From NCBI RefSeq assembly GCF_918797505.1, contig NC_092799.1, forward strand, positions 32,376,597 to 32,440,596: a DNA stretch of 64,000 nucleotides, in the 5' to 3' direction. Position 1 is the first letter of the stretch. Every line of letters begins with the position of its first letter. A program made the translations under genes and the position numbers. The notes under the pieces were generated by a model, which saw only the letters and a list, made by a program, of their open reading frames with translations, was not told the DNA's origin and did not search any database. Origin of the DNA: Bemisia tabaci (lineage: Eukaryota > Arthropoda > Insecta > Hemiptera > Aleyrodidae). This document shows, one piece after another, positions 13,355 to 23,452 of the stretch.

Positions 13355-16300
13355 CTGAAAAGTAACATACAAATTCATCAGTATCATAGTGGCATTAGAC
13401 TTGAAAAGGAGGATGAATTCATTGGGCTCAACTTAATCTGAGAAGGTGGAATATCAATCGTTATACCGATTTTTCCGGACAAAATGATCAAGTTAATCTA
13501 ATTTTACACAAGTTATGCGATAAGTTATACAATATGCTATTCAACTGAAAAACCCCTAAATTTTATGAATGGAAAGATAACTTTCTGACAGTTAAATTCT
13601 GTAAGTACGAATGAAAAATATCCCCTGAATTCTATCTACAAAGCGCACTTGTGTTTAGTAAAACATAGAAAGAACCTATGAAGAGGATTAACACATTCAA
13701 AATCAATCCTTCTTCAGTAAATTTGAAGGTCCTGATTAATAGCAGCTAAATCAAGTGGATTTTGTTTTGCAAAAAAGAACCACTGTTCTTGACTCATCCT
13801 TGGAAGCACATATCTGCATGAGAGAACTAGTGGCACAGCTGATGTTTCTGAACCAGAAATGGTGGTTCATGAATGCAAAAATCAGGGGTGCGGGTAGTCC
13901 TTCAGCTTACGCTATTGCCGGCGAACACAACTTTTCCGACGCACTTTTATACAGCGCGCAGTTTAGCGAAGCTTAGATGTAATGAGGAAGTCCTTAAAAA
14001 TGGAAAAATTACTACTTTGAGGGGCGGGCCTTGTAATGTAAGGAATAATGGAGACTTTCTGTGTGATAATATCTGAGTTTCAACACTGAAATAAAAGACT
14101 TTAGATGAAGACCTAGAGAAGATAATGAAAAAATAAAGCATCATCTTGAGCTATCTTCTGTGAAATTAGCACGAAAATTGAGTAGGAAGACCCACCGCCC
14201 CAGCTGTTGCTAGAAATGCAAAATACGGTCAAGATCATTTGCTAGGACTGTGAATAATTACCTTGGGAATGGGCTTAATTTCAGTTCCGAGCTCTTGTTC
14301 GATCCGGTGCAGGTTGAACCTGTCTTCGTAAGTGATTAGATTGATAGCAATACCAAGGTGACCAAAACGGCCTGATCTGCCGATACGATGCAAGTAGGTT
14401 TCAGCCATCTTGGGGAAATCAAAGTTGATGACGACATTTACGGCTTGCACATCAATACCTCTGGTGAATAGATCTATCGGTAAAAAAAGTTGAGAGAAAT
14501 TAATCCACATTGTTTTCAACTGATGCAAAAAAAATGAACAATTACGAGGCAAGGTGAGCAAAATTTTTCGGAAGAATCTTTCTCTATCTTCCGAGAAATA
14601 TTAGGAAAGCAGGGTGACAGCACACTCTCATGATTCAAGACAACTTCTCAAAATCAGCATAGAAACTTTGCAGCGAACTTCACATAAAATCAAGAGCTTC
14701 TGTGCAATCTGCAAGAGGTTTGCAAGTAGAAAGAAGATAAAAACAATTTGCTGCCGCTGTTTTGAGTATAATAGTTTCCATATCAGCAGTATTGGTGTAA
14801 GTAAATTACCAACTTTGGATTCTAAGCGAACAGACAAGAATTATTCTTGGGCTTCAGGTCACCTATGCAATGGGCCTGTTGCAAACTTATGCTAGAGCTA
14901 AACTAAGAATTGTTTCTTATAGATAATGTCTTGAAGATCACAATGAGTGCATCAGTAAACTCTGAAGTGTACTCCTAACTTCACAATCTGCGCAAGAAAT
15001 TTGCTTTTCTTTTAGTTTCCTGCTTCAAAAACGATACTACAGCACAGATGAACATTTCGTTAGAGGAGTCGTTCCTTTCAATCCCTGCTCAACATGGCCG
15101 ATACTTCCATGCGCAAGTTGAGGAGAGCACGAGGTCAATCAAGGTGGATAACTATCAACACGAGAAAAATGTGAATGTTAACACGCCGATTGTTGTCAGG
15201 TGGTTGGAATCATCGTCCTGTCACATGTGTTTTGGCGGATTGGCGTCAGCTATGATGAATATTGTGTAGTGTCCTTGTGAGCAGGGGTTAGATGGAATGA
15301 CTCCTCTAACGAAATGTTCACCTGTGTTGTCGTATCCTTTATGAGGCAGGAAGCTTAAAAAAAACGCAAATTGTGAAGTAGAGTACATTCCAGACTTTGC
15401 CAATGCACTCATTGCGATTTTTGAGACATTTCCTTTGAGTGACATATCTTATTTTTGCTCTAGCAATAGTCTGCAACAGGCCCATTCTGGTTTGCTGCAA
15501 AAGTGCACTACTAAAGAATGAGGACTTGGAGAAAAAAATAGGATCTTCATTGCAATGTTCATTAGTTTCCGGTTATTTATCACTCTTAAAAGTCAACTGA
15601 CCAAAATATTTCATTAAGTAAACATTTGCAACATCACGCTTGCAGATGCACATTTTGTTACCTCAGCCATTAATGAATAACTGAGTACTTCACTTCAAAA
15701 CTTGCTTCTATTTAGGAGATTGAAACAACGTTTTAGAATTTTTTTAAAGTTAACCAGGGAGTCTGATTCTTTCCCCTTTCCTCACTCCCGATTTCTTGAG
15801 GACTTAATGAGCTCATGAAGGGAATGCATTTCTTCATTTTTCGTAAAAACTAATGAATGACGTCCAGTCCAGCCTGCTTATATTAGAGGAAAATAAGGAG
15901 ACCTCAAAATTACTTCATAACAACCAAACTTTTATAGAATTGAGAGGAGTTTTTAATTATCTAGAAAAGATAGGATTAAGTTTACCTGAGCATACAAGGT
16001 TTCGGCAAACTCCTTTGCGAAAATCGTGGAACACTCTATTCCTATGGGCTTGAGCCATTTTGGCATGAATGTAGTAGCAGCAGTAGCCGAGGTCAGTGAT
16101 TTTCTTGGCTAGCAATTCTACTCGTTGCGTTGAGTTGCAGAAAATTATGCTTTGATTGATCTGCAGTTTAGAGAACAGTGTATTTAAGCAATGGACTTTT
16201 TGCCTTTCTTGAACGAACGCATAGTATTGCGTTACACCTTTCAGTGTTAGTTCTTCCATAAGGTTGACTTCGTACGGGTTCCTAAGATGCTTGTCCTGCA

Positions 16301-19300
16301 AAAATACAGACCAGAGTATTAGCAACTACTATCTGCTAACAATCACTAAATAAAAAAATGAGCTTTCCGTGTGATTTTGCTGAAAATGGACCTTTAACCC
16401 AATTTGACCCTAGCCCCCCCAAATTTTAGCATACCCCAAAATCGTTTGACGTGCTTAAGGAGACCATAAATATGGTGTTCTGTGAGAATTTTGAATGAAA
16501 TCGAACAGATAGATTCTGAGATATCGCTGTAGACAGATTTAGGGGACGTCGGACGGACGGACACACATTTTTTCAAGTATGGTTATTTTGACTCCTGGGA
16601 CCTTAAAACGTCTAGAAATTATGAAATTTCAACTTTTTTTTTCCCTTGGAGGATGACAATACTTCCTCTCTACCCTAGGGGAGTGAGAAAGTAAAAACAT
16701 GTTTATGCTTCATCACATATGATCAATTAGCTAAACTGATCACCAAGTCATAATAATTGAGCCAATATTTTTCTGCAGGGCCCAAGCGCCAAAATTCAGG
16801 TTTTGAGAAAAACGGGAAAAGGTGTACCATACTGTGTATAGATATTCAATCCTTAGAGCTCACAATCAGTTTCAATAGATATTACTGAGACAAGTGCAAT
16901 TTCTGGGCTAATTGAATCAAGCACACTTTGAATGGAACAGTTTTTCCAGTTTTTTTTTTTAAACTTGGATTTGGCCTCTAGAGGAAAATATTGAATCAAT
17001 TCTGCAAGAGGCCTCAAACAGCACTTAGGGTTTATGACACCTTTTCGATCAAACTCAATCTTTGTGAATTTCAATGAAGATAAATATACTGCGACAGTCA
17101 AGAGAGCTCAAGCGAATCTTCAATACTTGCAACTCCAATCAGTAAGTGTCATTATCCTCACGGACTTACTTCTTTTTTGTTTTCGATCAACTACCAAATT
17201 TTAGAGCACTCTATGCTGGTAAAAGATAATGCTGAAAAATTGGGAAAAAAGAAACAAAAATAAACAACAGGACAAATAAGATGACTCATCTCACACAACA
17301 CATATTTGAAAATATTGCTCAGCATCAAGCCTTGCACTCGATGCACTTTCTTGTATGAATTTCCAGTTTTCCATCTGGAAAGAGCCTCTGTAATAAGCCA
17401 GCCCCCCCCCCCCCCCCCTCCCAAGATAGTCAACAATATTCACTGAGTCACCGGGACAGCAGCGAGGTGAAATTCAATTGGACTGCATTTTGCAATTGGG
17501 AACTATAAATTCCAGCCTGGTTTAAAAACAGCGTAAGTTCCAATCTGTTTCCCTATGCACATAAGTGTTTTTTCAAATGAGCCAGAATTTATATATAGCT
17601 CCAAATTGCAAAATGCAGTCCAATTAGCTCCTGGCAACAATAAGTTAACACAGTTACTGCTATAAACTTTGAGCATTTTTTTTTTTTTGAGTGAGCTCTT
17701 TCAATTACAAGAAACAGAGGTAAATGACTTGGAAATTTTAATGGTGGAGACTGAGACTCACCATAAAATTTTTAACCGTAAGAGGAAAGGTAGCAGAGAA
17801 TAGGAAAATTTGTCTTTCTTGGGGAAGTTTTGAGATCACATGGTCTAGCATTCCTTGGAAATCTTGAGACAGCAATTTGTCAGCCTGAAATGGATAAAAC
17901 GGAGAGTTAAATGACTGTTACAGAGAGGGAAAAAAATTGGTGGCAAAAAAAAAGAAGTTAAAAAAAGAGCAATTGATCTGATATCACCTGCATTTGTTTA
18001 GGTACTTCCAGGTTACAATTGTAATGGAAGATTATGAATCTCGACCCAGTTTACAACATAATCTTTCTTTTCTTTCTTATTGAGTGATTAGAATAATTAT
18101 ACATCAGTAGTGTTGCCATGGATTCAAGATGGTTTACCTATGGGCTGTTGCTTCATGAGGCCATGGGCTTCATACCGATTGCAAACATTCTTTTCATACC
18201 TAAAACTTAAAGCCTCCATTTAACAATCAAAGAAGCAATTTTGAGCTTTATATGACCCGATTATGCATTTCTTTTCAGTCTCTTTTGAAACACATACTTG
18301 GAAGGCAACTCCCAGATCAAGCAACAGTCCAATTGAAAGGAATATGAGGCTGATCAAAATATGACAAGAGGACCACTGATAAGATGATGATTTCGGTACT
18401 CAGAAGTCTGAAAAGGACATTGCGGTGTTATGCAGCATAAATGGTCTAAAAATGAAGGGACTTGTACAAATTAACAAGGTCATTTAAATGCTTGAGTAGA
18501 TATGCATTTTTTGGGAACTTACTTAATAAAAAATTTCTTTTTGATTCACCATGTGTTCATTAAATTTCCAGACATTCAAGAAGAAACACTGGAAATAAGT
18601 CTAAGATTGGATTTTCCAGAAAAGACAACTTTTTCAACCTGATTTTCGGCAAATTACAAAAAAATGATGCATCGTGCCGATCTCCAGCCAAAATGATGAC
18701 CCGATTTTGGTTACAAACTTAAAATAGCCTACTGGTTACAAACTTAAAATAGCCTACTATCAGGAGAAATTATCTGGTATAATTCAACCTCAAGACCTAT
18801 GCTCTTCTACTGAGAAACAACAAGAATTTATAGAAAGTAGAAAACTTACTTCATCAAGCACTAAAATTTTGCAGTGTTCCATATTGGCTACATGTTTATC
18901 CATCAAATCTAAAATACGTCCAGGGGTTGCAATTATCACATGAACTGAAACAGATATACATTATTTATTTACATTGTGCAAAATAGAAAACAAAGGCACT
19001 AAATTAATTTTGGAGATCACAGTAACCAGAGATTTTCAGGGTTGCCTCAAATGTTGAGGAATGAAATTTTTAACTTTTCCTGGATTTCCGTGTAGTTGGG
19101 GTAATCCCTGATATTTCATGATGAGCAGGCTGGTTAGAAATCGCCTCTTAAAAAACAAACATGCAACATTTTTGGATTGAAGCGCCAAAAACACATTGAG
19201 AGAGCAAAAAAGAGGATTAAATCATTCGTCTCATACACTTCAGTAATTTACCTTGAGTTTTGGCCCATAATATTCAGTTGAAACTTGAGCTGAGCTAAAG

Positions 19301-22300
19301 GATAACATTTAGGTCCTAAGTAAGTTTCAGCCACTGCTTGCTAGATTGTTTGCATTATTAAAGACTTCTTTGTTTTACAAACATTTAGTAATGATTTAAT
19401 TTTAATTGCAAAATTAAATTTTCTCATGGGAGCTGAAAATCATTGTCGCCGTCTGGTTGCCTAAGTTATTATCAGACGCTAGCCAACCGCTTCCCTGCTG
19501 CTAGAGGTAAGGTTCCCTGCTTGTGGTTAGTTTTTCAAATGTTGAATCAGAATTTCTCTTGCTTGAATTGGATGAGATAATGATAGACCCCTCCAAGTGT
19601 TTGCGCAAGTCAAATACAGGGTGTCTACGGACCATGCAAAAAATAAAATCCCTAGACTTTTCCAAGTTTTTTCTGACCGAAATTATCAAAATTTCTTACT
19701 TCATACATCTAAAATTGGCACTCAGGGAGCCGAAAATTTACAATTTTTGGCACTGATTACATTGCAACTGACAAAGACATATGCGAGGCTTCCTTTTCCC
19801 AAGTATAGATCATTGCATGAACTAAAATTGCAATTCCTGATTGAAAATCATTTCTTCATTTACTAGTCAGATTTTAACTCTGATCACTGAGCCCTGAATC
19901 AGACTGAGAATTAGTTTTTCGTGGACTACACTGATGTTTCCCTGATTTTTCAAGTTTAGCCTTCAAGCCAGAACAGCCTTTTCTTGATGTGTCTTATGCA
20001 AGACTTACCCTTATCATATATCCGCATGATGTCATCTTTGAGATTAGTACCACCAGTAGTAACCATTACTTTGATATCCATGTGCTTCGATAGTTCCATG
20101 CAAATCTGACTCGTTTGCAGAGCCAACTCTCGGGTTGGTACCATAATTAGTGCTGTAAAACCAAACATAGAGACACAATGTCAAATTTGACACAAAAGAG
20201 AAGTTACCAAAGTGGATGAAAAAGGAAGTACCACCAATTTTGAGAGCCCTCTAATTTTATTTCATTTTAGTGGCACACAATTTTTACACCATCGTTTTAA
20301 ATAGGAGGGATCCAGGACCAATTGGGTGGACGATGAAAAATTTAAGATCTTTCCAAATGAGCGTAACGGAACTGGGAGGACTAGTTAACTTGCCATTGGG
20401 AAATGAGCAGTGTTCTACCTTGCCCCTAAAATTTCATTTAAAATATTTAGGAACAAAATTAACTTTCGGTATGAGCTATACCGCTTTGCTCTGTGTATAC
20501 ATCTCCCTCTGCATCACAAATGGTGCCTTGAGAACGCTAAATACCACTGTTCCCCTATTGCAAGTTTGAAAAATGTTACACAGTGCGTCAACTTTTCCAG
20601 GCGTGGCGCCTGGATGGTCCAGCCCCCCTTTCCTCATTCATGGGCATCAAGGCTCAATTGGATCAACTTCATTGGAAAGAAACCAACCCACATTAAGTTG
20701 AAACTGAGAAAAAGAGGTTTTCAGTTTTTTTCCTGCATAAGGTTCAATGCAGAAAATAAGCTTTAATCCCTCTTTTTACAAACTAATCTATTTTTATCAA
20801 CTTTCAGATTTTGGCGGGAGAAAATAAGCGACTAGTGAAACTTAAAAATATTCTTGACTCTATTTTGTCGAAAATGTGGGTTGGTTTCTCTCTGATAAAA
20901 CTAGGTCCAATTTATTTGATTTGATTTATTATGATTTTCTTTCACTCCTTTATCCCTCTCAAATTTTTAACAGATACGGCGAGGAAAATGCTGAAGACTT
21001 CAGAGGGTCATCCCTCTTGGGTTCCTGATTCCAAGAGGGATCCTCAGGAGCATAAGAAAAAAAAAAATTGTGACAAAGAAAATAGGCAAAGTGTTTACCT
21101 TGAATATGATCCAACTTGGGATTAATTTGTTCCAGAACAGGTATACAGTATGCACCAGTTTTTCCAGTTCCATTCTTTGCTCTAGCAAGGATATCTTTGC
21201 CAGTCAGTGCAATGGGTATAGTCGCTTCTTGGATTGGACTTGGTTTTTCCCAGCCTTTTTCGAAGATTCCCATCAATAGCTCACGCTTCAAGCAAAATTC
21301 ACTAAATTCAATTCCTCTGGTATCAGTGACATCCTACAATAAAGAAAGATGGAAAAAATTAAAATGAGAGAAAGTTAACACAAAAACACAAAAATCAACT
21401 ATCTGATAAATTGGGAATCATAAAAAAAGTCAAACAAGGTAACAGAAATTTTTAAAAATTAAGTATATTAGTTTCCCTCTTTTGCCTTTCCGATCAACTA
21501 CAAAGATTTGAATTAAGTACTTTATTAACCAAATTTAGTGAAGTGCAAAATCCACACATACATTAAAGAGAGCTAACATTACATGTGGACCAACAGCAAT
21601 CATTAACTTAAATTACTTCACCACCACTAGTCGATCATCTCATCCTTATGTTTTGGCCCTCATAAACAACACCAGCTAAAGTTGCTGAGATGAATAGCTA
21701 CTCCTAAAATTCCTTGGTTTTCACATCCAATTCCCTGACTTTCCGGGTTTCCAAGCCGCCAAAAACCCTGTGAGTATACTTACATGCAAAAATTTCTTTC
21801 CTTTATCTATCAACTGACTATGTAAGGTGCAAGTATCTATCTGCATGAATACATACTTTCAATGAAAATACAATTGAGATATACTTTATTCATAAGAATT
21901 AACATAATAAGCTCAGCTGAAGCAAAAAATTAAGGGAATAAACTTACACTAGTCTTGATTCGCCTATCAGGTGGAGGAATTTTCAGTTTGGATTTCCAGC
22001 TTTCATCCTTATCAGCGTCACTAGAATAAAAAAATGAGAAACATTAGTAGAGAGCATAGAAAAATAAACATAGGCTGATTGAACATGATTCATAGAAGTA
22101 CAAGGCTTCTTTACACTTCTAGGGTGCAAAAACTTCATGACCGCATATTATTTTTGGCAAAAACTTTGCAAACGATATGTAGGTACAGAGCCATAGAAGG
22201 GCATCACTTTGAAATTTCTAGGGAATGCGGGTTGTTCGAAAATGAGAGGGTCAAGAAATTTCTGCGCAACTGTTCTAATTCCCCCGTATCTGCGACTCAA

Positions 22301-23136
22301 GTTACTTCCTAATTCTCCGAGTTTTGAACCAAACTTCCATTAGAATTTTTCCCTCTTTTTCGAGAGCTATCATTTCTATGATAAAAAATGTTGCAGAATT
22401 TTTCAGTTCCTCTTTTGCAGTAATCTTTTAAGGTGAGACTTGTTTCGGAGCTGTGAGCTCCAAAATATATCTTACCTGAAAAGATTACTGCAAGTAACGG
22501 AAAATTCTTTTCATCGCAATTTAGATACAAGCAGAAGATTCCAAAATAAGTCTTCATATACTGGGCATCTGTTTTCCACTTGATAATACTTCCTGTGAAT
22601 CACTGGTTTGAACTGTGCAAGTCATAAATATCTAAGGTTCATTTAATTATGGCAAGTGGTTACGCATTTACACATTCTGGGGCTTGTAAAAGAAATGAGG
22701 AGTTGCAATTTTTTAGCTTGTGCATGTTATCAACATCGTAAGTACTGCCTGCCAGTTATGCAATCAAGGAATATTACTGGAGTCTTTCATCAATCAACAG
22801 AGCCGCTAATCCAGGCTGACACATTGTACTGGACACTGAACAAATCTGTATGAAGATGCTTCAGGATGAACTTGTAGTTAGAGCTTACTCATCATATGTT
22901 AAGATGGAAATTAAACCTTCTTTCTATAATCTCTCATCAGTGGGGCCATCAGAATGCTTAAATTGACCTGCTGCTTGGTATTAATTTGGGGGATAATCAG
23001 AGGTTAACGTTTGTCTCAACAGGCCATGAGCAAGCTTAAAAATGAATAGAAGAAAGAGGCAAACTTACAATTTGGTGCTTGAGTTTTTGGCGGAAAGCGC
23101 ATGGTTGGAACCGATATGATTCTCCATCATTATCAT
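13289..23136 (-). CDS. me31B: ATP-dependent DEAD-box RNA helicase Me31B/DDX6 (complete, nine coding exons)
   Basis: The spliced CDS is complement of join(13289-13354, 14262-14473, 15986-16295, 17762-17884, 18850-18944, 20009-20152, 21099-21333, 21948-22020, 23069-23136). This gives 1326 nt and 441 residues plus stop, with every junction in phase and GT-AG. Motifs seen: Q motif region 71-82, AKNGTGKT 99-106 (motif I), PTREL 131-135, TPGR 180-183, DEAD 204-207, SAT 235-237, TRGID 353-357 and HRIGRSGR 378-385. The family is known to bind RNA with ATP, repress translation and promote decapping with Pat1, EDC3 and 4E-T in P-bodies and germ granules. The protein is slightly shorter than the fly one (459 by memory), with short N- and C-terminal tails. 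An in-frame stop lies seven codons before the start. Family identity is essentially certain. Confidence 0.97.
14262..14473 (-). CDS. me31B: Me31B coding exon 8 (residues 350-420; motifs V and VI)
   Basis: It encodes [20 protein letters not shown], then [20 protein letters not shown], and ends GTEIKPIPK. The catalytic arginines of motif VI are present. The acceptor is ACCGATAG and the donor GTAATT. Confidence 0.97.
14869..15486. mobile_element. Palindromic nonautonomous element, family K, copy 1 (Me31B intron)
   Basis: The termini AATGGGCCTGTTGCA and TGCAACAGGCCCATT are inverted, and matching arm motifs continue inward (AACTTCACAATCTGCGC against GCAAATTGTGAAGT). The element is 618 bp and noncoding, and lies between coding exons 8 and 7 of Me31B. 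A related copy lies at 56351-56875. Confidence 0.7.
15986..16295 (-). CDS. me31B: Me31B coding exon 7 (residues 247-349; RecA-like domain 2)
   Basis: It encodes [20 protein letters not shown], then [40 protein letters not shown] and [20 protein letters not shown]. This is the second RecA fold. By family knowledge it carries the surface bound by EDC3, Pat1 and 4E-T. The acceptor is TTTTTGCAG and the donor GTAAAC. One trailing base begins Asp350. Confidence 0.97.
16385..16705. mobile_element. Probable 3' fragment of a non-LTR retrotransposon or related dispersed repeat
   Basis: The segment holds GGACGGACGGACACAC, then ACTCCTGGGACCTTAAAACG, and ends near GGGAGTGAGAAAGTAAAAAC. By memory, this arrangement resembles the 3' ends of RTE-like elements in many arthropods. 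No reverse transcriptase frame is present. It sits in a Me31B intron. The family assignment is an inference. Confidence 0.35.
17476..17625. mobile_element. Palindromic MITE, family A, copy 1 (Me31B intron)
   Basis: It begins AATTGGACTGCATTTTGCAA and ends with the inverted complement. The interior carries a conserved segment reading CACATAAGTGTTTTTTCA. It is 150 bp long. Other copies are at 33904-34044, 37793-37924 and 55936-56082. Confidence 0.8.
17762..17884 (-). CDS. me31B: Me31B coding exon 6 (residues 206-246; second half of DEAD, SAT)
   Basis: It begins [20 protein letters not shown] and continues to [13 protein letters not shown]. Residues 235-237 are SAT (motif III), which couples ATP hydrolysis to RNA unwinding in this family. 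The acceptor is TTTCAG and the donor GTGAGT after the ATG of Met246. Confidence 0.96.
18709..18758. repeat. Perfect tandem duplication, 2 x 25 bp (Me31B intron)
   Basis: Two identical copies of a 25-bp unit beginning GGTTACAAACTTAAAATAGC lie at 18709-18733 and 18734-18758. They lie in the intron upstream of the TPGR exon boundary on the gene strand. Confidence 0.95.
18850..18944 (-). CDS. me31B: Me31B coding exon 5 (residues 174-205; TPGR and first half of DEAD)
   Basis: It encodes [17 protein letters not shown] and ends ILVLDE. The acceptor follows a good pyrimidine tract (CTGTTTCAG) and the donor is GTAAGT. The intron falls in phase 0 between Glu205 and Ala206, cutting the DEAD tetrapeptide in half. 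The exon is absent from simple open-frame scans because it is only 95 nt long. Confidence 0.96.
20009..20152 (-). CDS. me31B: Me31B coding exon 4 (residues 126-173; motifs Ia and Ib region)
   Basis: It encodes [15 protein letters not shown] (motif Ia, RNA contact) and [18 protein letters not shown]. The acceptor is TTTTACAG and the donor GTAAGT. The flanking introns carry no other coding signal. Confidence 0.97.
21099..21333 (-). CDS. me31B: Me31B coding exon 3 (residues 48-125; Q motif and Walker A)
   Basis: It begins [10 protein letters not shown], continues through the DDX6 hallmark [20 protein letters not shown], and holds IQE of the Q motif and AKNGTGKT (ATP-binding motif I, residues 99-106). 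The donor GTAAAC follows the first base of Ala126. A pyrimidine-poor but usable TTGTAG acceptor precedes it. Confidence 0.97.
21948..22020 (-). CDS. me31B: Me31B coding exon 2 (residues 23-47)
   Basis: It encodes [20 protein letters not shown], matching the conserved W-K-x-x-LK-(I/L)-PP segment before the helicase core of Me31B/DDX6. The acceptor is TTCTAG and the donor GTAAGT. One phase base joins the TT of exon 1 to make Phe23. Confidence 0.93.
23069..23136 (-). CDS. me31B: Me31B coding exon 1 (residues 1-22 and part of 23)
   Basis: The start codon is the first of three in-frame ATGs in the opening peptide MIMMENH, at 23134-23136, 23128-23130 and 23125-23127, so translation could begin at residue 1, 3 or 4. 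An in-frame TAA lies just upstream. The exon ends at a strong GTAAGT donor with two phase bases. This N-terminal tail is poorly conserved between species and was assigned from splice phase, so it is less certain than the helicase core. Confidence 0.8.
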
Positions 23137-23452
23137 TTTTGATTGTTTATTAGTTAATTAAGTCACACAACCACAGTAGAAAATTCACTTGATCAAGTAA
23201 ATTAAAATATAGTAGAATCTATTTAAGTCGTTTAAAGACTTCAAATATCAAAAGCAACAGAGTTTATCTTGATTCACAAAAACAAAACAAAAAATTTCAC
23301 TTAGAAATTAATAGTTCATGATTAGATCACTGGTAAGGATCACAAAGCTAATTTCACGGAGATACACCGTTCAGCACACAGTTCACGGGAAATGATGAAG
23401 TAGGTCATTTGGCAAAAGTAAACACTTTGCTTCATTCATGACAATAGGATTC
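23137..23452 (-). other. me31B: Me31B 5' UTR part of coding exon 1
   Basis: A strong 3' splice site on the minus strand (pyrimidine tract, then CTGTTGCAG) ends at 23453. The exon would therefore start at 23452 and give 316 nt of leader before the ATG at 23136. The leader contains upstream ATGs, and one opens the short frame listed separately. Transcript data would be needed to confirm the splice. Confidence 0.65.
23383..23439 (-). CDS. Upstream ORF in the Me31B leader (18 codons)
   Basis: An ATG at 23437-23439 opens an 18-codon frame (MNEAKCLLLPNDLLHHFP) closed by TGA at 23383-23385. It lies wholly within the inferred leader, 246 nt before the main start. It would lower translation of Me31B if scanned efficiently. 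This rests on the inferred exon; conservation is unknown. Confidence 0.3.
   Translation of the reverse strand: MNEAKCLLLPNDLLHHFP

Noticed and set aside
19523..19866. Plus-strand frames inside a Me31B intron
   Set aside because: They lie between confirmed minus-strand exons, overlap each other in different frames and have no splice context or family match.
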